The notes beneath the pieces are model-generated. The model did not search any database. It was not told the origin of the DNA and saw nothing but the letters and a program-made list of their open reading frames with translations. The position numbers and the translations under genes are program-made. This document shows positions 25,215 to 32,858 of a stretch of DNA of 64,000 bases, in pieces. Within the stretch, counting starts at the first letter, position 1. Each line of letters starts with the position of its first letter. The stretch comes from Streptacidiphilus jiangxiensis (GTDB taxonomy: Bacteria; Actinomycetota; Actinomycetes; Streptomycetales; Streptomycetaceae): NCBI RefSeq assembly GCF_900109465.1, contig NZ_FOAZ01000002.1, forward strand, positions 1 through 64,000. Direction: 5' to 3'.

Positions 25215-26969
25215 TCAGCGCTGGCGGCCAGGGCCGTCCGGGGTCTGGGGGCGGTCGCCGTGGCGCCCGGTGCGCTCGGGTCGCTGCGTGTCGGCGGCCG
25301 GGGCCGGTAGGTCGACGAGGTTGCGGATACGCCAGACCAGGACGGCGGTGACGTCTTGGGCGGTGTCCAGTTCGCGCCATGCGGTGGCTTGGCGCAGGAG
25401 TTCGCCGGGGTCATGGCCTTGTTGTTCGGCCTGGTGGAGGGTGTAGGCGAGGGCGTCGAACGTCGCCCGGTCCGCCTCCTGTCGCGGTTGGTGTGGGTGG
25501 TAGCGCAGGAGGCTGTTGCGGTGGCGCTGGCGAACGGGTCCGGGGAGCCGTCGGCCTTCTCGCTGGAGTGCTGCGAAGTTGGGGCCGGCGGCTTGCTGGT
25601 AGGCGCGGCGCAGGTGTTGGGCACTTTCGCGGGCGGCAGCGGCCTGCTGGTGGTGGCCGCGCTGGGCGTGCCAGTTGGCAACGGCGAAGACCGCGAGGAC
25701 GAGGGCGGACAGCAGCCAGGCGCTGGCGCCTCCATCCTTGCTGCTGCGCAGCAGGTAGCCGGAGTGCCACAGGTCGTTCGCGGCGCGGCGCAGTGCCCGG
25801 TCCTGAGTGCGGACTGCGCGGACGTGGGAGCGGGAGGCGCGGTCGTAGGCGCGGGCTGCCGCGAGCAGTTCTGTGCGCTGCTGACCGGGGGTGGTGGTCT
25901 CAGCGAGCGCGTCGAGGACCTCGGTGAGGTCGCTGATCTCTCCCGCTGCCGGCTCCGGTTCCTCGGCTACGATCACGGTGACGGCGTTCTCAACGGCCGC
26001 GGCGGCCTGGCGGCGTGCGACGACCGGGCGTTCGATGACGGTGTCGGCGTCGGTCCCGCTGCCGGGGTCGCGGGACTCCTGGACCGGTGCGGGGGCGTCC
26101 TGCTCCATCTCTGATCGGAGGAAGCGGCTGCGGATCTTGGGCAGGGACAGGTCCGGGGCCAGCTTGGCGCCCGGGTACCAGATCGGTGCTCCCTCGGCGT
26201 TGGTGTCGTCCAGGACCGCCAGGCTGTACCCGCGCGGATCGCCTGAGGGGAAGTAGCTCATCTTGACGAGCACGCCCTCGCCCTCCAGGCAGGAGAAGAA
26301 CTCCTCCTCGGAGTGGGCACCGGACAGCGCGCGCCGGGCGGCCTGCTGCAGGAGCAGCCGGGAGGGCTGCTCCTGGCCCAGACGCTCGGCCTTGATGATC
26401 TCGGCGCTGGTCGGGCGCTTGGCGGCCGTGCCATCACCGGCGTTGAGGCGGCGCAGGCCGAACTCGTGCTCCATCTTGCGGCATTCGGCCTGCGCCTTGA
26501 TCGCGTCGTTGTGGTAGCGCGGCGCCCGGCCGTCCTGCCGAGCCAGGGTGGCGACGATGTGAATGTGGTCCTCGGCGTGGCGGACCGCCACCCAGCGAAC
26601 CGCCTGCTCGTCGCCCTCGCGGGCCAGGTTCGTGGCGTGCATGATCCGTCGTGCAACCGTGGCCCATTCCTCGTCGCTGAGCAGCCGGTCCCCTGGTGCG
26701 TTGCGCACCGGGCAGTGCCACACCCAGCCGTTCGCGGGGGGCTGGCTGAGCGCCTTGACGGACAGGTCGAGGTAGCGGGCCAGCGCGCTCATCCGCTCGG
26801 TGTGCCGGTCGGACAGGAACGGGAACTCGCCCGGGTCCTGGACCAGGAGCGGGTTCCAAGACGCCACGATGTGGGGGTCGGTGTGCTCCTCGCGCTTGCC
26901 GGGACCGAAGAGGTAGTACAGCAGCCCTTTCGTGTCGCGGCCCTTGTCCTCGTTGACGTCGGGCACCAT
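25215..26969 (-). CDS. Relaxase / mobilization nuclease
   Basis: 584 residues from ATG 26969. Residues 1-170 form the relaxase domain: the start KGLLYYLFGPGK.EEH is typical of actinomycete mobilization relaxases, and RHAEDHIHIV carries the H-x3-H-x-H metal triad that positions the nick. The middle (SAEIIKAERLG, then a beta-rich part) is conserved in this family. From about residue 430 there is a hydrophobic stretch (ASAWLLSALVLAVFAVANW) and an Arg/Gln-rich helical tail. It should nick oriT and lead DNA into the recipient. MobC is encoded immediately upstream. Confidence 0.85.
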   Translation of the reverse strand: MVPDVNEDKGRDTKGLLYYLFGPGKREEHTDPHIVASWNPLLVQDPGEFPFLSDRHTERMSALARYLDLSVKALSQPPANGWVWHCPVRNAPGDRLLSDEEWATVARRIMHATNLAREGDEQAVRWVAVRHAEDHIHIVATLARQDGRAPRYHNDAIKAQAECRKMEHEFGLRRLNAGDGTAAKRPTSAEIIKAERLGQEQPSRLLLQQAARRALSGAHSEEEFFSCLEGEGVLVKMSYFPSGDPRGYSLAVLDDTNAEGAPIWYPGAKLAPDLSLPKIRSRFLRSEMEQDAPAPVQESRDPGSGTDADTVIERPVVARRQAAAAVENAVTVIVAEEPEPAAGEISDLTEVLDALAETTTPGQQRTELLAAARAYDRASRSHVRAVRTQDRALRRAANDLWHSGYLLRSSKDGGASAWLLSALVLAVFAVANWHAQRGHHQQAAAARESAQHLRRAYQQAAGPNFAALQREGRRLPGPVRQRHRNSLLRYHPHQPRQEADRATFDALAYTLHQAEQQGHDPGELLRQATAWRELDTAQDVTAVLVWRIRNLVDLPAPAADTQRPERTGRHGDRPQTPDGPGRQR

Positions 26970-26972
26970 CGC

Positions 26973-27590
26973 TTACCGCCCCGCCAGCTGTTCGGCGGCA
27001 CGCTCCACCCGGACGACCGCGACAGTGACTCGCGCGAGACAGGCGCGCAGATCTTCGGCGATCACGTCACCGCCCGAGTTCAGGGTGCGCGTGATCTGGT
27101 TCAAGTTGTTGCCGACCCAGCCGAGTTGCGCTGACGCGCGCATCAGCTCGTGCACCATCCCGCGCTGGTTGACGATGCCGGCCCGCGCGGACTCCTCGTC
27201 CTGGGCCGCGGTGACAGCGGCGTTCGCCGCGAAGCCCATCGGCCGCAGCCCCGTCCAGGCGGCGGCCTGGCGGATCTGCTCGAACTCGCTCCGGCTGAGC
27301 CGGATCGAGTGCTTATGCCGCTGGACCCGGCCGTAGGGGCGCTTGCGACCCGACGGCCCGGACTCCTCGGCGCCGACGGGCGGCGAGGAGTCCGCTTCTT
27401 CGTCCTGCGCCCCCCGGTGCTGGACGTCCTCCAGCGCGCCCCCCGGTGCGCTGGAGTCAAGCGCCTTGGGGGCTCCAATCCCGGCAGCGCCGGGATTGGA
27501 GCCCCCAAGGCTATAGCTTGCTCCCGCCTCGGTGGGGGTCTGGCCTGCGGCGATGTCATCCTCGTCGCGGGTGGGCTCGTGCGTGGTCAC
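26973..27590 (-). CDS. mobC: MobC-like mobilization accessory protein
   Basis: 205 residues, GTG 27590 overlapping the stop of the upstream gene. Residues about 90-200 resemble the MobC family: HKHSIRLSRSEFEQIRQAAAWTGLRPMGFAANAAV (ribbon-helix-helix-like), then MVHELMRASAQLGWVGNNLNQITRTLNSGGDVIAEDL. MobC opens the DNA at oriT for the relaxase. The N-terminal 85 residues are low in complexity, and their DNA contains two strong hairpins (27430-27455, 27463-27511), so this part may serve as DNA signal more than as protein. The relaxase ATG is 3 bases after the stop. Confidence 0.8.
   Translation of the reverse strand: MTTHEPTRDEDDIAAGQTPTEAGASYSLGGSNPGAAGIGAPKALDSSAPGGALEDVQHRGAQDEEADSSPPVGAEESGPSGRKRPYGRVQRHKHSIRLSRSEFEQIRQAAAWTGLRPMGFAANAAVTAAQDEESARAGIVNQRGMVHELMRASAQLGWVGNNLNQITRTLNSGGDVIAEDLRACLARVTVAVVRVERAAEQLAGR
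27430..27455. repeat. Hairpin inside mobC
   Basis: TCCAGCGC (27430-27437) and GCGCTGGA (27448-27455), perfect 8-bp stem, 10-base loop, 7 bases from the longer hairpin. It may be part of a composite oriT. Confidence 0.5.
27463..27511. repeat. Perfect 23-bp hairpin inside mobC; oriT candidate
   Basis: The arms 27463-27485 and 27489-27511 are perfect reverse complements with the loop AGC. This is far stronger than coding sequence requires. Its location at the 5' end of mobC, just upstream of the relaxase gene, suits an origin of transfer, in which a hairpin sits next to the nick. A transcription terminator is less likely because it would stop the mob operon. Confidence 0.6.
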
Positions 27591-27874
27591 GCGACCACCG
27601 CCGGCGGTTCAAAGCCGTAGCCGTGGAAGAGGCTGAGCATCACAACGGCGTAGTCGAGCGCCGCGTGGGCGTCGGGGACGGCGAGCAGCGGGGAGGTGTC
27701 GCGGACGCGGATGCGCCAGCTGCCGTCGCCCTGGCGGCGCGCGGCGCGCAGGTAGCCGAAGCGGAGCAGGTGCTGCATCAAGGCGAGCGCCTCGTCGTCA
27801 GCGTTAGCTGCGGCGCCGGGAGCCTCGGTCGGCTGGGGAAGCACCACAAGGGGGATGGTCTGTGGGGTTGGCAT
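27587..27874 (-). CDS. Hypothetical protein upstream of mobC
   Basis: 95 residues from ATG 27874. The N-terminus is short and Pro/Thr-rich, then comes a compact domain: LALMQHLLRFGYLRAARRQGDGSWRIRVRDTSPLLAVPDAHAALDYAVVMLSLFHGYGF. No family is recognised. Its stop overlaps the mobC start, so it belongs to the mobilization operon. Confidence 0.55.
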   Translation of the reverse strand: MPTPQTIPLVVLPQPTEAPGAAANADDEALALMQHLLRFGYLRAARRQGDGSWRIRVRDTSPLLAVPDAHAALDYAVVMLSLFHGYGFEPPAVVA

Positions 27875-27931
27875 GGCTGGACTCCTTGGCCTGCGGTCGA
27901 GTTGGACGACTGGGGGCGGGTTCGGGGGCGG

Positions 27932-28111
27932 TCAGCCCCAGGACCCGGACATTGCGCGGAACATGCGGGCGCGCTCGGCCTGCTGCTCGGCTTCCTGGCG
28001 AGCCGAGAGCAGGTCGTTCAGGGCCGGGTCCTCGACGAACGTCCAGCGGCTACGCAGGAGAAACCAGCGGCCGGTCGGGCGAACAGCGGACTTGGCAGGG
28101 AAGCGGGACAT
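27932..28111 (-). CDS. Small basic hypothetical protein
   Basis: 59 residues from ATG 28111 with AAAGG upstream; an in-frame start at 28126 is less likely. The N-terminus is basic and aromatic (RPTGRWFLLRSRWTFVED), the C-terminus a charged helix (ARQEAEQQAERARMFRAM). No family recognised. It lies between the mobilization genes and the DUF2637 gene in the same direction. Confidence 0.5.
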   Translation of the reverse strand: MSRFPAKSAVRPTGRWFLLRSRWTFVEDPALNDLLSARQEAEQQAERARMFRAMSGSWG

Positions 28112-28209
28112 GGTGGGGCCTTTCAAGGGCGGTGAGCTGTGGAGTGGTTCGAGCGGGTGGCCTCCGCCGCCGGCGTCGGGCTCGGCGGCGGAGGGTAGAA
28201 CGGGGAGGC

Positions 28210-29328
28210 TCAGCGGCGGTGTCTGCCCGGCGGCTTGGCGGGCGGGTTCGGCGACGTGCGCAGCGCCTTCATGACGGCGGTGACCCGCTCATTGCTGATC
28301 TTGTGGCCGGAGGCGCGGATCCCGTCCGCGACTACCGCGCGGTTCAGCCGTCCGGCCTGCGCGGCGGCGTCGCGGGCAATCGGCAGCAGGGCGTCGAGGT
28401 CGGCGGCCGGATCGACCCGGGCGGTCAGCGCCGGTCGGCGCATCACCTCCGCGCGAGTCGACGGCCCCCAGGAGCCGGGCAGCGCTGCCTGACCGCGGTC
28501 AGGGCCAGGACTGACCGCCGGGCCGCCGGTCCCGCCTTGCGGTTCGGGCGTGTCTTCGACCTGCCGACCCGCCTGCGCGTGCCCGGATGGGGCCGGATCG
28601 ACCGGCCCGGTCAGCTGGTGGTCGGCCGGTGGCTTCGGTGCTGTGGCCTGGGGCTCGCGCGCCTCCTGCGGCGGGGGCCCAGCCGCTTCCTTGACCGCTG
28701 CGGGGCTGACCGGAGGTCGGTCGACCGCAGTCCAGGCGCGGACCGGCCTCCGCGTGCGTCGGCTCCGGGCCCTGCGGACGGCGCGGGTGCGGTCAGCGCT
28801 CTGACGCAGGCCGGTTGCGGATTCGGCATCCGCGGTTGTCTGGCCTGGTCCGTGCTCTTGGTCGCCTGCCTGCGTGTCGGCGTCCTGGGCGCTGTGGTGG
28901 CGGGCGATGACGATGTAGAGGTGGACCGCGCCGCCGAGTGCGAGCGGTGCGAGGGTGCTGAGGATGCCGACCGTGAGGTTGCTCAGCCGCAACCCGGTGG
29001 AGGGCCGTTGGGCGGCTTCGTTGTTGAGGGTGACTGCGTGCAGCGCGTTGGCCCATACGCTGGCGGCGGTGGCGGCCGAGAACAGGCTCCAGGCGTAGGC
29101 GCGGGCGTGGAGCGCGGCTCGCCGCAGCAGCACCACGGCGCGGACGCCGTAGGCGATGAACCCGTCGAGCAGCAGCGGGAACACGTAGGTCAGCTGGGGG
29201 CGGACGTGAATGGCGACCGCCATCTGCCGGAGTGCGTCGTAGGACAGGGCGCTACCGGCCGCGCCGAGTGCCAGGATCGCGGCCAGGTCCCAGCCGGTCA
29301 GACGGCCGCGTGTCTGCAGCTTGCTCAC
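28210..29328 (-). CDS. DUF2637 membrane protein (plasmid/ICE family)
   Basis: 372 residues from GTG 29328, overlapping the WhiB stop. Residues about 10-135 have four hydrophobic segments with the DUF2637 pattern (ILALGAAGSALSYDALRQMA, LTYVFPLLLDGFIAYGV, AASVWANALHAV, TLAPLALGGAVHLYIV). The rest is a long cytoplasmic region rich in Pro/Arg/Ala, ending in a small helical domain (DAAAQAGRLNRAVVADGIRASGHKISNERVTAVMKAL) that could bind DNA. DUF2637 proteins, such as SpdA-like factors, are linked to plasmid spread in Streptomyces mycelium. The role here is inferred. Confidence 0.8.
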   Translation of the reverse strand: MSKLQTRGRLTGWDLAAILALGAAGSALSYDALRQMAVAIHVRPQLTYVFPLLLDGFIAYGVRAVVLLRRAALHARAYAWSLFSAATAASVWANALHAVTLNNEAAQRPSTGLRLSNLTVGILSTLAPLALGGAVHLYIVIARHHSAQDADTQAGDQEHGPGQTTADAESATGLRQSADRTRAVRRARSRRTRRPVRAWTAVDRPPVSPAAVKEAAGPPPQEAREPQATAPKPPADHQLTGPVDPAPSGHAQAGRQVEDTPEPQGGTGGPAVSPGPDRGQAALPGSWGPSTRAEVMRRPALTARVDPAADLDALLPIARDAAAQAGRLNRAVVADGIRASGHKISNERVTAVMKALRTSPNPPAKPPGRHRR

Positions 29329-29855
29329 GCGGCCTCCCGGGCACGTCGACGGGGTCGGCCAGGGTTCGTGGCAGCGCGCAGTGCGATGGCCCGGCGCTCG
29401 TCGGCGATTTTCCGTCGCGCGTATGGGAGTTGAATGTCCAGGGCGCGAGCCAGTCGCTCGGCTGGGAGTCCGAGCTGGATCGTGCGCACGACCGCGAGGT
29501 CACGTTCGGCCGGTGACAGGTGGCCTCGTGCACCTGCCAGGACCCGCTCCACGCGCTCCGGGTCGCATCGCCCGAGGCCACGGGCGCGCATGGTGCTTCG
29601 TTCCTCGGGGACGGTGCAGGCCCGCACCCCGACGTCCTGACTCTTAGGCCGAGAGACGGCTTCGAGCAGGCAGGGGTCGATGACCGGGCAGTCGCGGCAA
29701 ACGGTTCGGGCGTGGCGGATCCGCTCCGGGTCCTTGACGTCGGAGAAGAACACGTCTGGGTCGTCGGCATAGGCGCACGCCGCGTCAAGGCTCCACGCGT
29801 CGACCGCGGAGGCGATCTGGTCGAGCTCAGGCGCGCTGGTGGGCTTCACGTTCAT
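29325..29855 (-). CDS. WhiB-type iron-sulfur regulator with C-terminal HTH extension
   Basis: 176 residues from ATG 29855. Four Cys in WhiB order are present: AAC (about residue 27), then TVCRDCPVIDPC (CxxC-x5-C). These hold a [4Fe-4S] cluster in the family. The usual G[I/V]WGG turn after the cysteines is not visible; instead there is VGVRACTVPEERS. Residues about 95-176 are an added, basic helix-rich region (ERVERVLAGARGHLSPAERDLAVVRTIQLGLPAERLARALDIQLPYARRKIADERRAIALR), probably a sigma-4-like HTH. It is likely to control genes of the mobile element. It is coupled to the DUF2637 gene. Confidence 0.75.
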   Translation of the reverse strand: MNVKPTSAPELDQIASAVDAWSLDAACAYADDPDVFFSDVKDPERIRHARTVCRDCPVIDPCLLEAVSRPKSQDVGVRACTVPEERSTMRARGLGRCDPERVERVLAGARGHLSPAERDLAVVRTIQLGLPAERLARALDIQLPYARRKIADERRAIALRAATNPGRPRRRAREAA

Positions 29856-29925
29856 GGGGTCTCCGAAGTTCCGCGCGGCGACGGCCGTGCGGAGTGAGCA
29901 GGTGGAGGTGGAAGCAGGGGGCTGG

Positions 29926-30888
29926 TCAGGCCAGAGCGAGGGGCCGAGAGGCGCTCTGGGCTGCCCTCCAGGCGGCGCGCACCTTGGCGGCGCCGGCGGC
30001 GGATGCGGCTTCACCTGACCCGACCCTGACCTTGCTGCGGTCACCGAGTCCGGCACACGGGAGGCACACGCCGCTCGGGCCAAGCGGGTCGCGGCAGCTG
30101 GGGCAGTCGCCGAGGCGCGTCCCTGAGGCGGCACCCTGGTCGGAGCACGCGCCCGAGATCGGCGGCATCTTGCGGGTCAGCCTGATCCGAAGGAGCTTCA
30201 GCGGGTTGTAGACCCGGGGCGGCAGACCAGGCAGCAGGGCGTCCGCGAGGTCCCGCTCGCCGACGCGGGCCAGCCACGCGGCCACCAACGGCGCGAGTTC
30301 CAGCGCTTCGACCGCGCCTAGGCGAAGGCGCGGCTCCGAGCGGATCACCCGGTACAGGACTGCGACCGCCTCACGGGTCTGCGGATTGCTCACCTCGGCC
30401 GGTCTGGTGTCCTCGGTCGGACAGGTCGTGTCGGCCGCCCCTCGCACCTCCGAAGCGTCCTGTGGCCCCTCGCCGCTGCGCTGCGAGGGGAGGGAGGGTC
30501 CTTTCCCAACGTCCTTTACGGGGTTACCACCCGGAGAATCGCTAGCCCGACGACCGGAGCCCGGGTTCACGGTGCTCGGCGGCACCGGATCACTGGAATG
30601 AGGGGCATCATGGATATGAGTGACAGTCAGGAAGGTGCCGTCTTCCCGCCTGATTCGCTCGATCCGGTAGTAGCCGGCCTCACGCAGCTCCCGAAGAGCC
30701 CGAGCCACAGCGGTTCGGCCCTGCGGGCTAGAGTCCGCCATGGCGCGATAGTCTTCTCGCCACCCGTCGGGGCGCGAGAGCAAGTCCGCCAGCAAGCCAC
30801 GAGCGGTGAACGAGAGACGCCTGTCCTGGGCAACACGGTTGGGCAGAACGACATAGGAGCGGGTGTGCTCCCCTCGGTGGACCCGCAT
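29926..30888 (-). CDS. Winged-helix protein of integrative elements
   Basis: 320 residues from ATG 30888 (overlapping the upstream stop, TGATG). Residues about 8-100 are a winged helix: YVVLPNRVAQDRRLSFTARGLLADLLSRPDGWREDYRAMADSSPQGRTAVARALRELREAGYYRIERIRREDG. This resembles replication-initiator-type HTH proteins (RepA_N-like) found on actinomycete plasmids and ICEs. The middle is Ser/Pro-rich, and a small zinc knuckle lies near residue 275 (CPSCRDPLGPSGVCLPCAG). It probably has a role in replication or regulation of the element. Confidence 0.65.
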   Translation of the reverse strand: MRVHRGEHTRSYVVLPNRVAQDRRLSFTARGLLADLLSRPDGWREDYRAMADSSPQGRTAVARALRELREAGYYRIERIRREDGTFLTVTHIHDAPHSSDPVPPSTVNPGSGRRASDSPGGNPVKDVGKGPSLPSQRSGEGPQDASEVRGAADTTCPTEDTRPAEVSNPQTREAVAVLYRVIRSEPRLRLGAVEALELAPLVAAWLARVGERDLADALLPGLPPRVYNPLKLLRIRLTRKMPPISGACSDQGAASGTRLGDCPSCRDPLGPSGVCLPCAGLGDRSKVRVGSGEAASAAGAAKVRAAWRAAQSASRPLALA

Positions 30889-31169
30889 CAGACGACCTCC
30901 GCCGTCCCAGCGGCCGCGAAGTCAGTCTCCAGCCACGGGTGCAGTCGGCCCGTCGCAAGATCGAGGGCGAGGTCCGCATCCCAGACCGCATCGGGGTGGT
31001 CTGCGGCGATCCATGAGAGGGCGCATCCCCGACCGAGCACCTGGAGGCTGTGCAGACGCAGCCAGGCGACGCCAGGTATGTAGACGCGCAGGGTGGGGGC
31101 CAGGTGGCTGGGGACGGCGGGGCTGTCCGGGGCGGGCCGGGGCGCGGCTGTACGCCGGAGCTGGTCCAT
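30888..31169 (-). CDS. Hypothetical protein
   Basis: 93 residues, ATG 31169 with GGAG upstream; longer in-frame starts exist but are Arg-rich and unlikely. The core PTLRVYIPGVAWLRLHSLQVLGRGCALSWIAADHPDAVWDADLALDLATGRLHPWLETDF is a compact beta-rich domain that recurs in Streptomyces accessory regions. The function is unknown. It is coupled to the winged-helix gene and is the first gene of the minus-strand mobilization block. Confidence 0.55.
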   Translation of the reverse strand: MDQLRRTAAPRPAPDSPAVPSHLAPTLRVYIPGVAWLRLHSLQVLGRGCALSWIAADHPDAVWDADLALDLATGRLHPWLETDFAAAGTAEVV

Positions 31170-31708
31170 GACACACTCCACTGATAGGGGCAGTCCGGCG
31201 GTGTCTTCCAGGACGGTGAGCCGGGTCTGCTTCGGTTTTGCGAGCCGTGTCCCCAGCGGGTGCGGTCGGGCGTCCGGGAGTTCCCGCTCCTGGACGCCTT
31301 TCGCGTGCCCTGGGTCGCGTCTCGGTCGTGCACGGCGGCGGCATCGGGCCGTTGTTCGCCGTCCTTCGGTGGTGATCACCTGCGGACCGCGACCATACGA
31401 GCCAATTGGCCACTACAGCAAGCGATTGCCCGGTACCGCTGCAGGCGGCACTCGTGCGTCGGCTTCGCCCGTGGCGAGTGGCCGGGTCGGGCTGAGGCCT
31501 CGTGGGCGGCCGCCGATATGTGGACTCTAGGCAGATGCCAAAGCCGGATTCAATACGTTCTCGTGGGTGGGAGGGGTACTTGGGGTCGATATCCCGCGCA
31601 GCGGGATGACGGCCCATCACACATGCTGCCGACGCGGAATCCCTGGCACGATCCGGCATTCCGCAGGCCGGTCGAGCAGAGCAGCCCGGCGGCAGGGCCA
31701 GCGCGCGA
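31170..31708. other. 539-base intergenic region at the edge of the mobilization block
   Basis: No gene, tRNA or strong hairpin is visible. Open frames on both strands have poor codon quality. This is where the promoter of the mobilization block should lie; the right boundary of the integrative element may also be near, but I see no attachment repeat. Confidence 0.4.
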
Positions 31709-32542
31709 CTATTCGCCACGCCGCAGCAATGCTTCGATGCGCGCGGCTGCGGTAATCACCTGTCCGGTGTCGCGCATCAGGTCCGGCCTGAGACGCAGGC
31801 TCGATGTGGGCTTTGCCAGGGCGACAGCGCCGATCACGTCGCCCCAGCGAATCGGCGCGGCAATGGTGTCCCAGCCGGACCACAGTTCCTGACAGGCGTG
31901 GCCGTAGCCGTCTTCGCGCGCGGTGATGACCGCCGCCCGGAATGCCTCGGGATCGGCAATCGCCCCCGGGCCGTGGTCGTCGGGGAGCGGTTCGGCCGCG
32001 ACTTTCTTCAGCAGAGTGCGGGGCATGGAGGCCAGCAGGACCCGGCCGGCCGCGCCCACACGCAGGGGGCGGGCGGTGCCCAGGAAGCGGGTGCGGCTGA
32101 TCCGGAGCGTTTCCAGTTCCCCGTCGTGGGCCCAGAGGTCGATGCATGAGCTGCTGGCTCCGCCCAGCATGGTCAGGCTCTCGATCGTGCAGACACCGCC
32201 ACCCGTGCTGGCATGCAGTTCTTGGAGGATTGCGCGGCGGTCCAGTCCGTGACCGCGTCGGACCGTCGCCCGGACCCCGAGGGTCGCCGAGAGCGGGCCG
32301 AGCCGGTAGGTTCCGTCGCGCTCACGCTCGAACGCACCCGCGGCCGCACCTGCATGCAGGATGCGCTGAACGACGGAGGAACCCAAGCCGGTGCGATCGC
32401 CGAGCAGCGTGGGGCCGCTTCCGCCTGTTTCGTCGACAGCCAGGGCCTGCGCGACCCGGAAGACCCGCAGCGGCCCTCGCGCGGGTGCAGTCTCAGGGGC
32501 TTCGGATTGGATTCCATCGCCAACTACGGCGTACTTGTGCAT
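31709..32542 (-). CDS. IclR-family transcriptional regulator
   Basis: 277 residues from ATG 32542. A winged helix at about residues 25-85 (LRVFRVAQALAVDETGGSGPTLLGDRTGLGSSVVQRILHAGAAAGAF) and an IclR effector domain at about 95-270 (HGLDRRAILQELHASTGGGVCTIESL, then PLRVGAAGRVLLASMPRTLL and SGWDTIAAPIRWGDVIGAVALAKPTSSL). The effector is a small molecule, unknown here. The start overlaps the stop of a 50-residue ORF (TGATG), so translation is coupled to it. It is divergent from the MmyB-type regulator. Confidence 0.85.
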   Translation of the reverse strand: MHKYAVVGDGIQSEAPETAPARGPLRVFRVAQALAVDETGGSGPTLLGDRTGLGSSVVQRILHAGAAAGAFERERDGTYRLGPLSATLGVRATVRRGHGLDRRAILQELHASTGGGVCTIESLTMLGGASSSCIDLWAHDGELETLRISRTRFLGTARPLRVGAAGRVLLASMPRTLLKKVAAEPLPDDHGPGAIADPEAFRAAVITAREDGYGHACQELWSGWDTIAAPIRWGDVIGAVALAKPTSSLRLRPDLMRDTGQVITAAARIEALLRRGE

Positions 32543-32694
32543 CACAACTCCTTGGTCGGTACGGCGGACCCGACCCGCGGAATCAGGCTTCGCGGGGAGC
32601 CGGGTCCTTGATAAGTGCCGGAGGCCAAGTTGTTGAGGCGCTCCCCGGCTGCGGGACCATCATCGGGCAGCACCGTGGGAATCCGAGTTCCCAT
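32542..32694 (-). CDS. 50-residue ORF coupled to the IclR gene
   Basis: ATG 32694 preceded by GGAAGGAAGGG, one of the strongest ribosome sites in the region. The product (MGTRIPTVLPDDGPAAGERLNNLASG..., ending PTKEL) has no Cys, signal peptide or membrane segment. Its stop forms TGATG with the IclR start. It could be a leader peptide that sets IclR translation or a small functional protein; I recognise no family. Confidence 0.5.
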   Translation of the reverse strand: MGTRIPTVLPDDGPAAGERLNNLASGTYQGPGSPRSLIPRVGSAVPTKEL

Positions 32695-32858
32695 AGGCCG
32701 CCCTTCCTTCCATTCGGTCCAGATACGAAGTGACCTAAGCCACTGGGGGCGGCGGGCTTGCCGGATCAGCATTGATCTGGGGGAAGTGACTGGGTCATCG
32801 ATTCGGCGACGGGGAGTAGCCGCCCAGGTTCATTCCGTAATCCGAAAGTGGATTCTCC
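32695..32858. promoter_or_regulatory. Divergent promoter region
   Basis: 164 bases between the 50-residue ORF (minus) and the MmyB-type gene (plus) must hold both promoters. I cannot place -10/-35 boxes with confidence. Confidence 0.4.
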
